DNA from: Pseudonocardia benzenivorans CB1190 | Lineage (GTDB): Bacteria > Actinomycetota > Actinomycetes > Mycobacteriales > Pseudonocardiaceae | Direction of reading: 5' to 3' | NCBI RefSeq assembly: GCF_000196675.2 | Contig: NC_015312.1 | Coordinates: 4,402,001-4,466,000 of the forward strand | DNA length: 64,000 bases | Shown: in pieces, positions 33,471-41,964 of the stretch | Position numbering within the stretch: position 1 is the stretch's first letter | How the letters are laid out: every line of letters begins with the position of its first letter | The notes under the pieces: model-generated | Told to the model about the DNA's origin: nothing | Seen by the model: the letters and a program-made list of their open reading frames with translations, nothing else | The model's database searches: none | Translations under genes and position numbers: made by a program

Positions 33471-35204
33471 TCAGGCGACGACCATCCAGGACAGCACCGG
33501 CGTCGACTGCAGGTAGACGAGCACGCACATGAACGCCAGGAACCCGATGCTCCACCACAGGACCCTGCGGAAGCTCTCGCCCTCGCGCCCGGCCAGCCCG
33601 ACCGCGCCCGCTGCGATCGCGAGGTTCTGCGGCGAGATCATCTTGCCGAGCACACCGCCGGACGAGTTCGCCGCGGCGAGCAGCGTCGGCGACAGGTGCG
33701 CCGACGTCGCGGCGCTGACCTGCAGCGCACCGAACAGCGAGTTCGACGACGTGTCCGAGCCGGTGACGGCGGTGCCGAGCCAGCCCAGGATCGGTGAGAG
33801 CAGGGCGAACAGCCCACCCGCGCCCGCCAGCCACAGGCCCAGCGTCTGGGTCTGCCCGGACTCGTTCATGACGAACCCCAGCGCGAGCACGGCCATGACG
33901 GTGACGATCGCCGTGCGCAGCTGCACCAGCGTGCGCCAGTAGGTCCGCAGGGCGTGCCCGACGCCGATCCGGAGCACCGGGAGCGTGAGCAGGCCGCTGA
34001 TCAGCAGCAACGTCCCCGCGGCGGACAATATGTTGATCTTGAATGTCGTCGACACCGGGGCGCCGGTGCCGCTGACGATGTGCAGACCCGGCCAGTTGAC
34101 GATCCAGGTCGCTGCCTCCAGCCCGGTCCCGGTCGCCCCCGGCTTGGTCGGCGCGACCCCGGTGATCGGCGGGACGCGCGTCGCCAGCACGAAGACCACG
34201 ATGATGATCAGGTATGGCGCGTACGCCTTGAGCACCTCCGACCGCGAGTCGACGACGCGCTCCTCCACCCGGGTGGCCGTACCGCCGCCGGTGGGCTCGG
34301 GGCCGGCGGCACCGGAGGCGGCCGTTGGCTGCGGCTCGCCGCCCTGCTCGGTGACGTCGGGCGGGGTGACCGGCCGCCAGAGCTTCGAGAAGGCGAGGAC
34401 CGCGAGCGCCGAGGCGAGCGCCGCGATGATGTCGGTCAGCGGGATGGACCAGAAGTTCGACGCGGCGTACTGCGCGATCCCGAACACCAGTCCGCACACC
34501 AGCGCCGCGGGCCAGCACTGCCGCAGCCCACGCTTTCCGTCGACGATGAACACCAGCGCCAGCGGCACGAACACGGCGAGGATCGGGGTCTGCCGGCCGA
34601 CCATCGCGCCGAGGTCGTCGACCGGGAGCTTCGTGACCGCCGCGAGCGTCGTGATCGGGACGGCCAGCGCCCCGAACGCGACCGGTGCGGTGTTCGCCAC
34701 CAGCGCGACCGCGGCGGCCTTCAGCGGTCGGAACCCCAGCGCCATCAACATGACCGAACTGATGGCGACGGGTGTGCCGAACCCGGCGAGCGCCTCCATC
34801 AACGCGCCGAAGCAGAACGCGATGATGATCGCCTGGATGCGCTGGTCGTCGCTGATCGAGGCGAAGGAGCGGCGCAGGACGTCGAAGTGCCCGGTGTCGA
34901 CGGTCAGGTTGTAGACCCAGATCGCGTTGATGACGATCCACATGATCGGGAAGAAGCCGAAGGCGGCCCCGAGCAGGCCGCTGTTGAGCGCGTCGCCGAC
35001 CCCCATGCCGTAGAACACGATCGCGACGACGAGCGAGACCGCGAGGCCGATCACCGACGCCAGCCAGGCCCGCATCCGCACGACGCCCAGCAACACGAAC
35101 AGGACCACCAGCGGCAGGACCGCCACGATCGACGAGAGCCCGAGCGAGTTCCCGATCGGGTCGTAGTCCTGCGTGTACGAGGCGAGGACGATCCCGCTGC
35201 TCAC
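33471..35204 (-). CDS. lctP: L-lactate permease family transporter
   Basis: Polytopic membrane transporter of 577 residues that imports lactate or glycolate with protons. Seen: YTQDYDPIGNSLGLSSIVAVLP, GFFPIMWIVINAIWVYNLTV, the family signature FCFGALMEALAGFGTPVAI, NTAPVAFGALAVPI, and the C-terminal NESGQTQTLG and AATSAHLSPTLLAAANSSGG. About 40 hydrophilic residues with many Gly/Pro/Glu interrupt the middle (about 290-345). Start GTG 35204; the upstream frame is not credible. The stop codon is part of the IS target duplication, so the gene survived the insertion intact. No lactate dehydrogenase genes are nearby. Confidence 0.9.
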   Translation of the reverse strand: MSSGIVLASYTQDYDPIGNSLGLSSIVAVLPLVVLFVLLGVVRMRAWLASVIGLAVSLVVAIVFYGMGVGDALNSGLLGAAFGFFPIMWIVINAIWVYNLTVDTGHFDVLRRSFASISDDQRIQAIIIAFCFGALMEALAGFGTPVAISSVMLMALGFRPLKAAAVALVANTAPVAFGALAVPITTLAAVTKLPVDDLGAMVGRQTPILAVFVPLALVFIVDGKRGLRQCWPAALVCGLVFGIAQYAASNFWSIPLTDIIAALASALAVLAFSKLWRPVTPPDVTEQGGEPQPTAASGAAGPEPTGGGTATRVEERVVDSRSEVLKAYAPYLIIIVVFVLATRVPPITGVAPTKPGATGTGLEAATWIVNWPGLHIVSGTGAPVSTTFKINILSAAGTLLLISGLLTLPVLRIGVGHALRTYWRTLVQLRTAIVTVMAVLALGFVMNESGQTQTLGLWLAGAGGLFALLSPILGWLGTAVTGSDTSSNSLFGALQVSAATSAHLSPTLLAAANSSGGVLGKMISPQNLAIAAGAVGLAGREGESFRRVLWWSIGFLAFMCVLVYLQSTPVLSWMVVA

Positions 35205-35353
35205 CGCGCAGCACCCCCCTGGAGCGGCGGCGCCCCCGCCGGCACGGGACGGCCACCCGGTGACGACGGCCGCGCCGGGAGAATCCGCCCGTCTCGCACC
35301 GCCCGCACGACGAGGCACGTCCGGCCACCCGAACGGCCCAACCCGGGCCCGGG

Positions 35354-36022
35354 TCAGCGCCCCTCACGGGGGCGGGTTGCACCCCAGCGGTCCCAGTGCA
35401 CGACCTCCTCGACGGGCCGGCGCCGCGGCTGTGCCCAGCGGCCCCGGACGGGCCGGCCGATCGGGACGAGCGCCATGGTGAGGGCGTCGTCGGGAAGGCC
35501 GAGCAGCTCACGCAGCTCGTCCTCGTGGCCGCGGTAGAGCGTCGTGAGGGAGGTGCCCAGGCCGTGCGCGCGGGCGGCGAGGCACAGGTTCTGCACCGCG
35601 CCGTAGATCGACGCCCCGATCATGGGGTCGGTGGCGCCCGCGGCGCCGCGCAGCACGGGGAAGATCCACAGCGGCGCGTCCTCCAGGTGTTCGGCGAGGT
35701 GCTCCGCACCCAGGAAACCGTTGCGGCTCAGGCCCGGCGTGCCCGGCGGCTGGGCGAGGATCTCAGCGCGCCTGCTCCCGTAGACCGCGTTCCAGTTCTC
35801 GCGGTACCAGCCCGCGACGCGCTTCTTGACGTCGGGATCGGTGACGACGACCCAGCCCCAGCCCTGGGAGTTCCCGCCCGAGGGTCCCCGCACGGCGGCG
35901 TCGAGCATCGACCACACGACCTCGTCGGGGACGGGGTCGGTGGAGAGATAGCGACGGGCCGGTGTCGTGTGCAGCGCCTCGAGGACGGGCAGGGCGTCGG
36001 GGTCGGTCGTCAGGTCGCTCAT
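35354..36022 (-). CDS. Nitroreductase family protein
   Basis: FMN-dependent oxidoreductase of 222 residues. Seen: the FMN phosphate motif region TTPARRYLSTDPVPDEVV, AAVRGPSGGNSQGWGWVVV, GASIYGAVQNLCLAARAHGLGTSLTT, and VPIGRPVRGRWAQPRRRPVEEVVHWDRWG. ATG 36022 has GGAG upstream. It follows the RibBA-like gene by 17 bp and probably forms a three-gene operon with it and the alpha/beta hydrolase. The link to a flavin-type protein next door is suggestive, but no specific substrate can be given. Confidence 0.87.
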   Translation of the reverse strand: MSDLTTDPDALPVLEALHTTPARRYLSTDPVPDEVVWSMLDAAVRGPSGGNSQGWGWVVVTDPDVKKRVAGWYRENWNAVYGSRRAEILAQPPGTPGLSRNGFLGAEHLAEHLEDAPLWIFPVLRGAAGATDPMIGASIYGAVQNLCLAARAHGLGTSLTTLYRGHEDELRELLGLPDDALTMALVPIGRPVRGRWAQPRRRPVEEVVHWDRWGATRPREGR

Positions 36023-36039
36023 CAGGGGGTCTCCGGTCG

Positions 36040-37035
36040 TCAGCCCGCGTCGGCGAGCGGGTCGGGCAGTGCCGTCGGCGCGGTGAGGCCGAGGTCGGCG
36101 AGGATGCGGTCGGCCGTGGGGTCGCCGGGCGGGCGACGTCCCGCGGTGCAGCCGACGGGGTCCGCGGCGAACCCGCGGCGGGGCGCCCGCAGCAGCACGA
36201 CGGCACCGCACCCGCCGCGGCCGAGCGCGGCCAGTGCGGAGTCGAGGCGGCCGGCGCAGCCGCAGCGCAGCGAGCCGAGGACGTCGGCGGCGAGGCACTC
36301 CTCGTGCACCGCGACCGCGGACCCGCGACCCGGGTTCCCGCGCACCAGCACGAGGTGCTCGGCGGCGCCGTCGTCGAAGGCGATGGCCGTGAACGGGCCG
36401 TGGCGCGTCGGGATCACGGCAGGTGCGCTGCGGCGCAACGGCGGCCGGCTCCCCGACGGGCGGGCGAGGTCCGAGACGGCGAGGGTGGTGAGGCCGTGCC
36501 CGGTCGCGAACGCCGTGGCGGCGACCGGCCCGGCGGCGTCGCCGTCGGCGCCGACCAGCGTCGCGAGCACGGCGGCCGGCTGCACTCCCGCGGCCTCGCA
36601 CAGGGCGAGCGCGGCCTCGGCGGGACGCGGCCGCTCGGCGAGGCCGCCGGCACGCGCCCGGACCGGCAGGACGTGCCCCGGGCGCACGAGGTCGTCGGGG
36701 CGCAGGGCCGGGTCGGCGAGGGCGCGGACGGTCGCGGCCCGGTCGCGGGCGGAGATGCCGGTCGTGATCCCGCGGCGGAGGTCGACGGACACGGCGAACG
36801 CCGTGGCATCCGGTCCTGCGGCGCCCGCCACCTGTGGCGGCACCCGAAGGGCGTCGAGCCGCTCCTCCGGCAGCGCGACGCCGACCACACCGCTGCTCGC
36901 CCGCACCACGAACGCCATGGTCGCCGGGTCGACGGCCGCTGCCGCCACGACGAGGACGCCGGTGCCGGGGTGGGGCCCGGCGTCGTCCAGCAGGACGACG
37001 GGCCGGCCGCCCGTGAGCCCCTGACCAGCGGTCAC
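36040..37035 (-). CDS. RibBA-like protein with eroded active sites
   Basis: A 331-residue protein with both parts of bifunctional RibBA in order: a dihydroxybutanone-phosphate synthase-like domain (about 8-190) and a shortened GTP cyclohydrolase II-like domain (about 195-331). Scaffold motifs remain: TAFAVSVDLRRGITTGISA, RPGHVLPVRARAGGL, and the zinc cysteines in EECLAADVLGSLRCGC. Catalytic ones do not: the DExRENEGD loop reads DDAGPHPGTG, GHTEA reads RPAEA, NDDG reads GADG, and the QEGRGIGL loop of the second domain is absent. It is therefore unlikely to make riboflavin precursors. It may be a pseudoenzyme with a new role. Start GTG 37035. Confidence 0.75.
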   Translation of the reverse strand: MTAGQGLTGGRPVVLLDDAGPHPGTGVLVVAAAAVDPATMAFVVRASSGVVGVALPEERLDALRVPPQVAGAAGPDATAFAVSVDLRRGITTGISARDRAATVRALADPALRPDDLVRPGHVLPVRARAGGLAERPRPAEAALALCEAAGVQPAAVLATLVGADGDAAGPVAATAFATGHGLTTLAVSDLARPSGSRPPLRRSAPAVIPTRHGPFTAIAFDDGAAEHLVLVRGNPGRGSAVAVHEECLAADVLGSLRCGCAGRLDSALAALGRGGCGAVVLLRAPRRGFAADPVGCTAGRRPPGDPTADRILADLGLTAPTALPDPLADAG

Positions 37036-37126
37036 CGGCCCGCCCCGAACCGCGCGGGGCCCGCCTTCCGGTCGCGCCCGTCGCCCCGGTCGACGACGGT
37101 GCCCGGCCGGGCCGGCCGGTGCGGAC

Positions 37127-37939
37127 TCACGACGCCGCCCCGGGCGCCTCGTCGAGGAACGCGGTGATCGCCGCCAGGGTGTCGTCCGGGTACTCCAGCA
37201 CCATGCCGTGGCCGCCGCGGGGCAGCACCTGCAGTCTCGCCGTCGGCACGAGGGCCGCGATCTCGGCGGACTGCGCGACGGGGGTGAGGACGTCCTCGGC
37301 CCCGACGAGCACCAGCGTCGGAGTGGTGACCCGCGGCAGGTGGGGTCGCGAGTCGTACACGCGCAGCCCGGCGGCCTGCGCCTCGAACCCGGCGAGCGTG
37401 GTCGGGTAGGGGTCCTTGCGCGCGAGCTCGGCCGCGGCGAGGGCGGCGTCGTGGTCGGTGAGCAGCCGCGGCGTGTACACCCACGGCATCGAGTCGATCC
37501 CCGTCGTCACGGGGTCGACCCCCGCGCGGCGCAGCGCGAGGCCCGCGTCGAGCCAGGCGTCCTGGAGCCGGGTGTAGGACGGGAAGGCGTTGAGCAGCAC
37601 GGCCCGCGACACGACCCCGGGGTGCCTCACCAGCAGCGACTGGGTGATCGAACCACCCATCGACCAGCCCACGACCGCCGTCGGGCCGGCCCCCAGCCGG
37701 TCGACCAGCGCCGCGACGTCGTCACCGAGGTCGTCGATCGCGTAGGGGCCGGGCGGCACGTCGCTGCGGCCGGTCCCCCGGTTGTCCAGCGTCGTCACCG
37801 TGTGGCGCTGCGCGAGCACCGGAACCACGCCCGCCCAGGCCGCGGAGCTCGCGCCGAGGCCCGAGACGAGCAGCAGCGGCGGGCCCGACCCGACGGTCTC
37901 GTGGTGCAGCCGGACCCCGTTCACAGTGGACTGTGCCAT
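37127..37939 (-). CDS. Alpha/beta fold hydrolase
   Basis: Serine hydrolase of 270 residues with the full triad: nucleophile Ser93 in GWSMGG, acid in VLVGAEDVLTP, and His in LPRGGHGMVLEYP. The oxyanion region is LLLVSGLGASSAAW. A GAGGGGAG ribosome site precedes ATG 37939. It is the first gene of the likely operon with the RibBA-like and nitroreductase genes (91-bp and 17-bp gaps). The substrate is unknown; proteins of this form include lactonases and C-C hydrolases. Confidence 0.85.
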   Translation of the reverse strand: MAQSTVNGVRLHHETVGSGPPLLLVSGLGASSAAWAGVVPVLAQRHTVTTLDNRGTGRSDVPPGPYAIDDLGDDVAALVDRLGAGPTAVVGWSMGGSITQSLLVRHPGVVSRAVLLNAFPSYTRLQDAWLDAGLALRRAGVDPVTTGIDSMPWVYTPRLLTDHDAALAAAELARKDPYPTTLAGFEAQAAGLRVYDSRPHLPRVTTPTLVLVGAEDVLTPVAQSAEIAALVPTARLQVLPRGGHGMVLEYPDDTLAAITAFLDEAPGAAS

Positions 37940-37966
37940 CGGTTCTCCCCTCGGGACCTGCGGTCT

Positions 37967-38004
37967 GTGAGTGGCAGGTCGCCATGGCGACCATCGCCAC
38001 TCAC
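37967..38004. repeat. Palindromic repeat element, copy 1
   Basis: A 38-bp dyad: outer arms GTGAGTGGC (37967-37975) and GCCACTCAC (37996-38004), with an inner perfect 16-bp palindrome GGTCGCCATGGCGACC (37978-37993). The right half GCGACCATCGCCACTCACG recurs at 57476-57494. It lies just upstream of the hydrolase start, in the 333-bp gap to the next gene. The remaining part of that gap (38005-38273) shows no gene; a TACAGT at 38172-38177 could be a -10 for the alcohol dehydrogenase. Confidence 0.8.
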
Positions 38005-38273
38005 GACGGGACCGCCCCCGGCACGCGGCTCGCCGGCGCCGCGACGCCGGCCGCCTGCACGCCGGCCCGATCATCGTGGGTCGCCACGACGGGCCCGGCA
38101 ACGGAGCGGTGACCACTCCGGCCGCGGATTTCGTGGAGCCCTTCACATCGCGCCGGCCCGATGCCGGTTCCTACAGTCGGACCGTCCCGCCGCCCGGCCC
38201 ACCCCGGTCCGGACGGCCTCCCGGGTGCTCTGCCCGATCCCACCGACGACGACGTCGAGGAGAGTGGTGCGCT

Positions 38274-39356
38274 GTGACAGCGACCGCGAGAAGCACCGTG
38301 CGGTCCACGCGATGGCAGACGATCGGCACGGTCGGTCTCGTCGAGGTGCCGGCACCGCAGGCCGGCCCGTACGACCTCGTCCTGGACGTCGGCGCCTGCG
38401 GGATCTGTGGTTCCGACGTGCACGCCTTCGCCGAGGGTGCCTGGATCTCGACGGGCGACCCGATGGGCCACGAGTTCTCCGGAACGGTCGGCGCCGTCGG
38501 GTCCGAGGTCTCCGCCTTCTCGGTCGGGGACCGCGTCGCGGTCAACCCCATGGGGCCCTGCGGGTCCTGCGCCCAGTGCGCGGCCGGGTCGTCGAACCTC
38601 TGCGCGCGGCCCGTGCACAGCTCGTTCGGCGGGCTGGGTGACCAGGTCCTCGTCGCGCACGCCGAGTCCGGCGCCCGGCTCTTCCGGATGCCCGACACGA
38701 TGTCGTTCGAGGAGGGCGCGTTCCTGGAGCCGCTGTCGGTCGCGGTCCGCGCCGTGCGCACGGTCGACGCCGACCTCGCGGCGCCGATCGTCGTGGCCGG
38801 GTTGGGCTCGATCGGGCAGTGCGTGGTCCGTGTCCTGCGGGCCTACGGTGCCGCCGACGTGCTGGGGGTCGACGTCTCGCCACCGCGGCTGCAGGTCGCG
38901 GCGGCCGCCGGGATCGACGTGCTCGACGCCCGCGAGGGCGGGGGCGACGGCGTCGTCGCCGCGGTCCGGGACCGCTGGGGCACCTCGGACTCGCCCTACC
39001 AGCCCGGCAGCGGCAACGTCGCGGCGTTCTTCGAGTGCTCCGGTGCCCAGGCGATGATCAGCGTCGCGACGGCCGTCACCCGGGCGGGCGGCGTCGTCGC
39101 GCTCACCGGGCTGTCCGGCTCGCGGCCGCGCGTGGACCTCGACACCGTCGTGCAGAAGGAGCTGCGGCTGCGCGGCACGTTCGCCTACACCGGCGACGAC
39201 GCGACGGAGGCCTTCCGGCTGCTGGCGAGCGGTGCGGTCGACGTCGCCCCGCTGGTGACCCACCGCATCCCGCTGTCGAAGGTCGACGAGGCCTTCGCCG
39301 CCCAGCACGCCACGGACGGCTCGGTGAAGGTCGTCGTGCTGCCGGACCGTCCCTGA
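38274..39356 (+). CDS. Zinc-dependent alcohol dehydrogenase (MDR family)
   Basis: Medium-chain NAD(P)-dependent dehydrogenase of 360 residues. Catalytic zinc ligands: Cys45 in GICGSDVH, His66 and Glu67 in GHEF. Structural zinc site: Cys96, Cys99, Cys102, Cys110 in PCGSCAQCAAGSSNLC. The Rossmann fold begins with IVVAGLGSIGQCVV. The pattern is of the threonine/butanediol/polyol dehydrogenase branch. Start GTG 38274 has GAGGAG at 12 nt, slightly far. It heads a plus-strand catabolic run (ADH, SDR, MFS, hydrolase, SDR, LLM). Confidence 0.87.
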   Translation: MTATARSTVRSTRWQTIGTVGLVEVPAPQAGPYDLVLDVGACGICGSDVHAFAEGAWISTGDPMGHEFSGTVGAVGSEVSAFSVGDRVAVNPMGPCGSCAQCAAGSSNLCARPVHSSFGGLGDQVLVAHAESGARLFRMPDTMSFEEGAFLEPLSVAVRAVRTVDADLAAPIVVAGLGSIGQCVVRVLRAYGAADVLGVDVSPPRLQVAAAAGIDVLDAREGGGDGVVAAVRDRWGTSDSPYQPGSGNVAAFFECSGAQAMISVATAVTRAGGVVALTGLSGSRPRVDLDTVVQKELRLRGTFAYTGDDATEAFRLLASGAVDVAPLVTHRIPLSKVDEAFAAQHATDGSVKVVVLPDRP

Positions 39357-39387
39357 CCCCCGACGTTCTCGGAGAAGAGGAGCCCAG

Positions 39388-40182
39388 ATGGGTGCGCTCG
39401 ACGGCAAGGTCGCCGTGATCACCGGTGGGGCGAGCGGCATCGGCCGCGCCACCGCCGTCCGCTTCGCGGCCGAGGGGGCCGACGTCGTCATCGGCGACCT
39501 CGCCCCCGGCGACGACGCGGTCGCCGAGGTCGAGAAGGCCGGTGGCCGCGCGGTGTACCTGCGCACGGACACCACCAGCGAGGACGACTGCGAGGCGCTC
39601 GTCGCCGCGGCCGTCGACAGGTTCGGCCGGGTCGACGTGGGCGTCGCGTCCGCCGGCATCGCGACGGCCGCGGGCCCGAGCAACGTCCAGACCCGCGCGG
39701 GCGACGCCGCGAACGCGACGCACGTGGTCAATCTGGCGACGGAGACGTTCGAGCGGGTGCTCGACGTCAACGTCGTCGGTGTGATGCAGACCGACCGCGC
39801 GCTGGCGCGGCGGATGGTCGCGCAGGGCAGCGGCTCGATCGTCAACATCGCGTCCAGCGCCGCGCGCATCCCGCTGGCGGGGGCCGCCCCCTACTGCGTC
39901 TCCAAGGCCGGGGTCTGGATGCTCACGAAGGTGCTGGGCCTCGAGCTGGCGACGACGGGGGTGCGGGTCAACGCCGTCGGGCCGGGGTACACCGCCACCC
40001 CGATGATCGACGGCATCGAGCAGCAACCCGCGGCGTTCGCGTCGGCGATGAGCATCACCCCCATGAACCGGCTCGGCCGACCCGAGGAGATCGCGGCGGC
40101 GTGCCTGTTCCTCGCGACCGACGAGTCGTCCTTCATGACCGGACAGATGCTCCATCCGGCGGGTGGTCAGTTCACCGGGTGA
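39388..40182 (+). CDS. SDR family oxidoreductase
   Basis: Short-chain dehydrogenase of 264 residues. Seen: TGGASGIG at 12-19, GDLAPGDDA (the Asp after strand 2 suggests NAD), ASAGIATAAG replacing NNAG, catalytic Ser in IASSAARI, YCVSKAG, and VGPGYTATPM. A short insertion (SNVQTRAGDAANATHVVN) is unusual and may shape the substrate pocket. GAGAAGAGGAG precedes the ATG. It is 31 bp downstream of the alcohol dehydrogenase, so co-transcribed. Substrate unknown. Confidence 0.87.
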   Translation: MGALDGKVAVITGGASGIGRATAVRFAAEGADVVIGDLAPGDDAVAEVEKAGGRAVYLRTDTTSEDDCEALVAAAVDRFGRVDVGVASAGIATAAGPSNVQTRAGDAANATHVVNLATETFERVLDVNVVGVMQTDRALARRMVAQGSGSIVNIASSAARIPLAGAAPYCVSKAGVWMLTKVLGLELATTGVRVNAVGPGYTATPMIDGIEQQPAAFASAMSITPMNRLGRPEEIAAACLFLATDESSFMTGQMLHPAGGQFTG

Positions 40183-40372
40183 ACCACACGGATCCCGCAG
40201 TGTGGATCCGACCACCCGCACCCTGGCCGGCCTGGTCGTCCTCCCGTTGTGAGCGGGTGCGAGCGCGATCACAGTGAACCGGTCACCACGTCATGAACCG
40301 GGGCGTCCTCGTGGTGACGCCCTTGCACGGCCGCCCCTCGGTCCTTTCAGGACGCACCACCCCGGACGTCAA

Positions 40373-40407
40373 CCGGCGGAGGTCCCTCCCAGGGGGACCT
40401 CCGCCGG
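40373..40407. terminator. Strong hairpin upstream of the MFS gene
   Basis: CCGGCGGAGGTCCC (40373-40386) and GGGACCTCCGCCGG (40394-40407) form a perfect 14-bp stem with a 7-nt loop. It lies 190 bp past the SDR stop and 75 bp before the MFS start, so it could end the upstream transcript or control the downstream one. The rest of the 298-bp gap holds no gene. Confidence 0.55.
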
Positions 40408-40481
40408 GTCGCGGGCGCATCCGCCCGCCGTGTCCGGGCCGATCCGCGCCGGCACCGCCGCCGGCCGACCGGAGGACAACC

Positions 40482-41819
40482 ATGTCGATCACCGCGACCG
40501 CGTCTCCGCGCCTCTTCGCGGGCAAGCGCGGCCTGATGCTCGCGAGCATCCTCTTCCTCAACTTCGTCGTCTGGCTCGACAGCGCGAAGTTCAGCCTGCT
40601 CAACCCGTTCTGGTCGGTCGACCTGCACCTGACGACGGCCCAGATCTCCAGCGTCACCGCGAGCTACCTGCTCGGCTACTTCCCCCTGCTGCTGCTCGCC
40701 GGGATCATGGCCGACCGCATCGGCGCCAAGCTGATGCTCGTCATCTGCATCGCCGGTGTGACCGTGCTGTCGGCGACGATGGCCTTCGTCCACACCTACG
40801 AGGAGATGTGGTGGCGGAACTTCCTGTTCGGCATCTTCTTCGGGTTCCTGTGGGCACCGTCGCAGCGGTTGCTCTCGGTGTGGTTCCCCGGTGCGCTCAA
40901 CGCACGGGCGACGTCGACCTGGATGAGCTCCTGCCTGGTCGCGGGGGTGATCGCACCCGCGATCGCGCTGCCGCTGGCCAACCACCTGTCGTGGCGTGAC
41001 GCGTTCCTGATCGTCGCGGCGCTGGGCATCCCGGCGCTCGTGCTGCTCCTGCTGTTCACGTCGAACAAGCCCGAGAAGCTGCGTGGCATCAGCGCCGCCG
41101 AGATCGCCACGATCCAGGAGGAGCACCGTGGCGCGACGGTCCGCGAGAAGCTCACCTTCCGCGAGCTCGGCCGGGCGCTGCGCAGCCGCAGCGTCCTCAC
41201 GATGATCATCGCGACGGCGTTCGCCACCACGCCCACGTGGCTGTCCGGGCCGTGGCTGCCCTACGGGCTGATCACCCTCGAGAAGGTCAACCCCGACACC
41301 GTCGCCTGGGTCAGCCCGCTCATCGCCGTCGTGCCCGTGCTGTTCGGGCTCGTCAACGGCTCCCTCGTCGCACGGTTCTTCGGTGGTCGCACCCGGCCGT
41401 GGCTGGTGGCCGGCCCCGCGTGCGGCGTCGTCGGGTTCCTCATGGGCGTGGTGCTCGACAACTCGACCTGGGTGTTGTGGGGCTTCTTCATCGGCGCGTT
41501 CGCGTTCCTGTGCGACCCGATGTTCTGGGGCACCGTCAACAGCTACTGGTCGGGCATCGCCCGTCCCGAGGTGACCGGAACGCTCAACGGGGCGTCGGCG
41601 GCCATGCAGGTCGCCGTCGGCTGGATCATCACCGACCAGAGCGGCAAGTGGATCAACACTGCCGTCGAGGGCCGCGCGCAGCTCAACACGGTCTGGATCG
41701 TCGGCGCGGTGATCTTCGCCCTGGCCATCGTGCCGGTGCTGCTCTCGCGCGAGGTGCGCGTGCACCAGGCCGTCGCCTCGAAGGCCGAACCGGCGGCGCA
41801 GCCGTCGCTCACCACCTGA
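40482..41819 (+). CDS. MFS transporter
   Basis: Twelve-helix major facilitator permease of 445 residues. Seen: NFVVWLDSAKFSLLNPFWSVDL in helix 1, the loop 2-3 motif GIMADRIGAKLMLVI, FFGFLWAPSQRLLSVWFPG, and SWRDAFLIVAALGIPALVLLL at helix 6. A central loop of about 50 charged residues (about 190-235) separates the halves. The pattern fits the anion:cation symporter branch that imports organic acids, consistent with the catabolic neighbours; this is inference. GGAGG lies 6 nt before ATG 40482. Confidence 0.87.
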   Translation: MSITATASPRLFAGKRGLMLASILFLNFVVWLDSAKFSLLNPFWSVDLHLTTAQISSVTASYLLGYFPLLLLAGIMADRIGAKLMLVICIAGVTVLSATMAFVHTYEEMWWRNFLFGIFFGFLWAPSQRLLSVWFPGALNARATSTWMSSCLVAGVIAPAIALPLANHLSWRDAFLIVAALGIPALVLLLLFTSNKPEKLRGISAAEIATIQEEHRGATVREKLTFRELGRALRSRSVLTMIIATAFATTPTWLSGPWLPYGLITLEKVNPDTVAWVSPLIAVVPVLFGLVNGSLVARFFGGRTRPWLVAGPACGVVGFLMGVVLDNSTWVLWGFFIGAFAFLCDPMFWGTVNSYWSGIARPEVTGTLNGASAAMQVAVGWIITDQSGKWINTAVEGRAQLNTVWIVGAVIFALAIVPVLLSREVRVHQAVASKAEPAAQPSLTT

Positions 41820-41861
41820 GGCCCGCCACCCGGCGGATGGGTCTCCGCACACACCGATGCC

Positions 41862-41898
41862 GCCCGGGGTGGACATCGTCCCGTTGTCCATCCCGGGC
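41862..41898. other. Hairpin between MFS and hydrolase genes
   Basis: GCCCGGGGTGGACA (41862-41875) and TGTCCATCCCGGGC (41885-41898) pair over 14 bp with a single G-T wobble and a 9-nt loop. It occupies the 145-bp gap after the MFS stop. Terminator or attenuator are both possible. Confidence 0.5.
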
Positions 41899-41964
41899 AG
41901 CCGCCACAGACTCGCTGCGCGGACACGACGCTCATCCGTCGTGCCGCGCCGGAAGGAGGACCGC

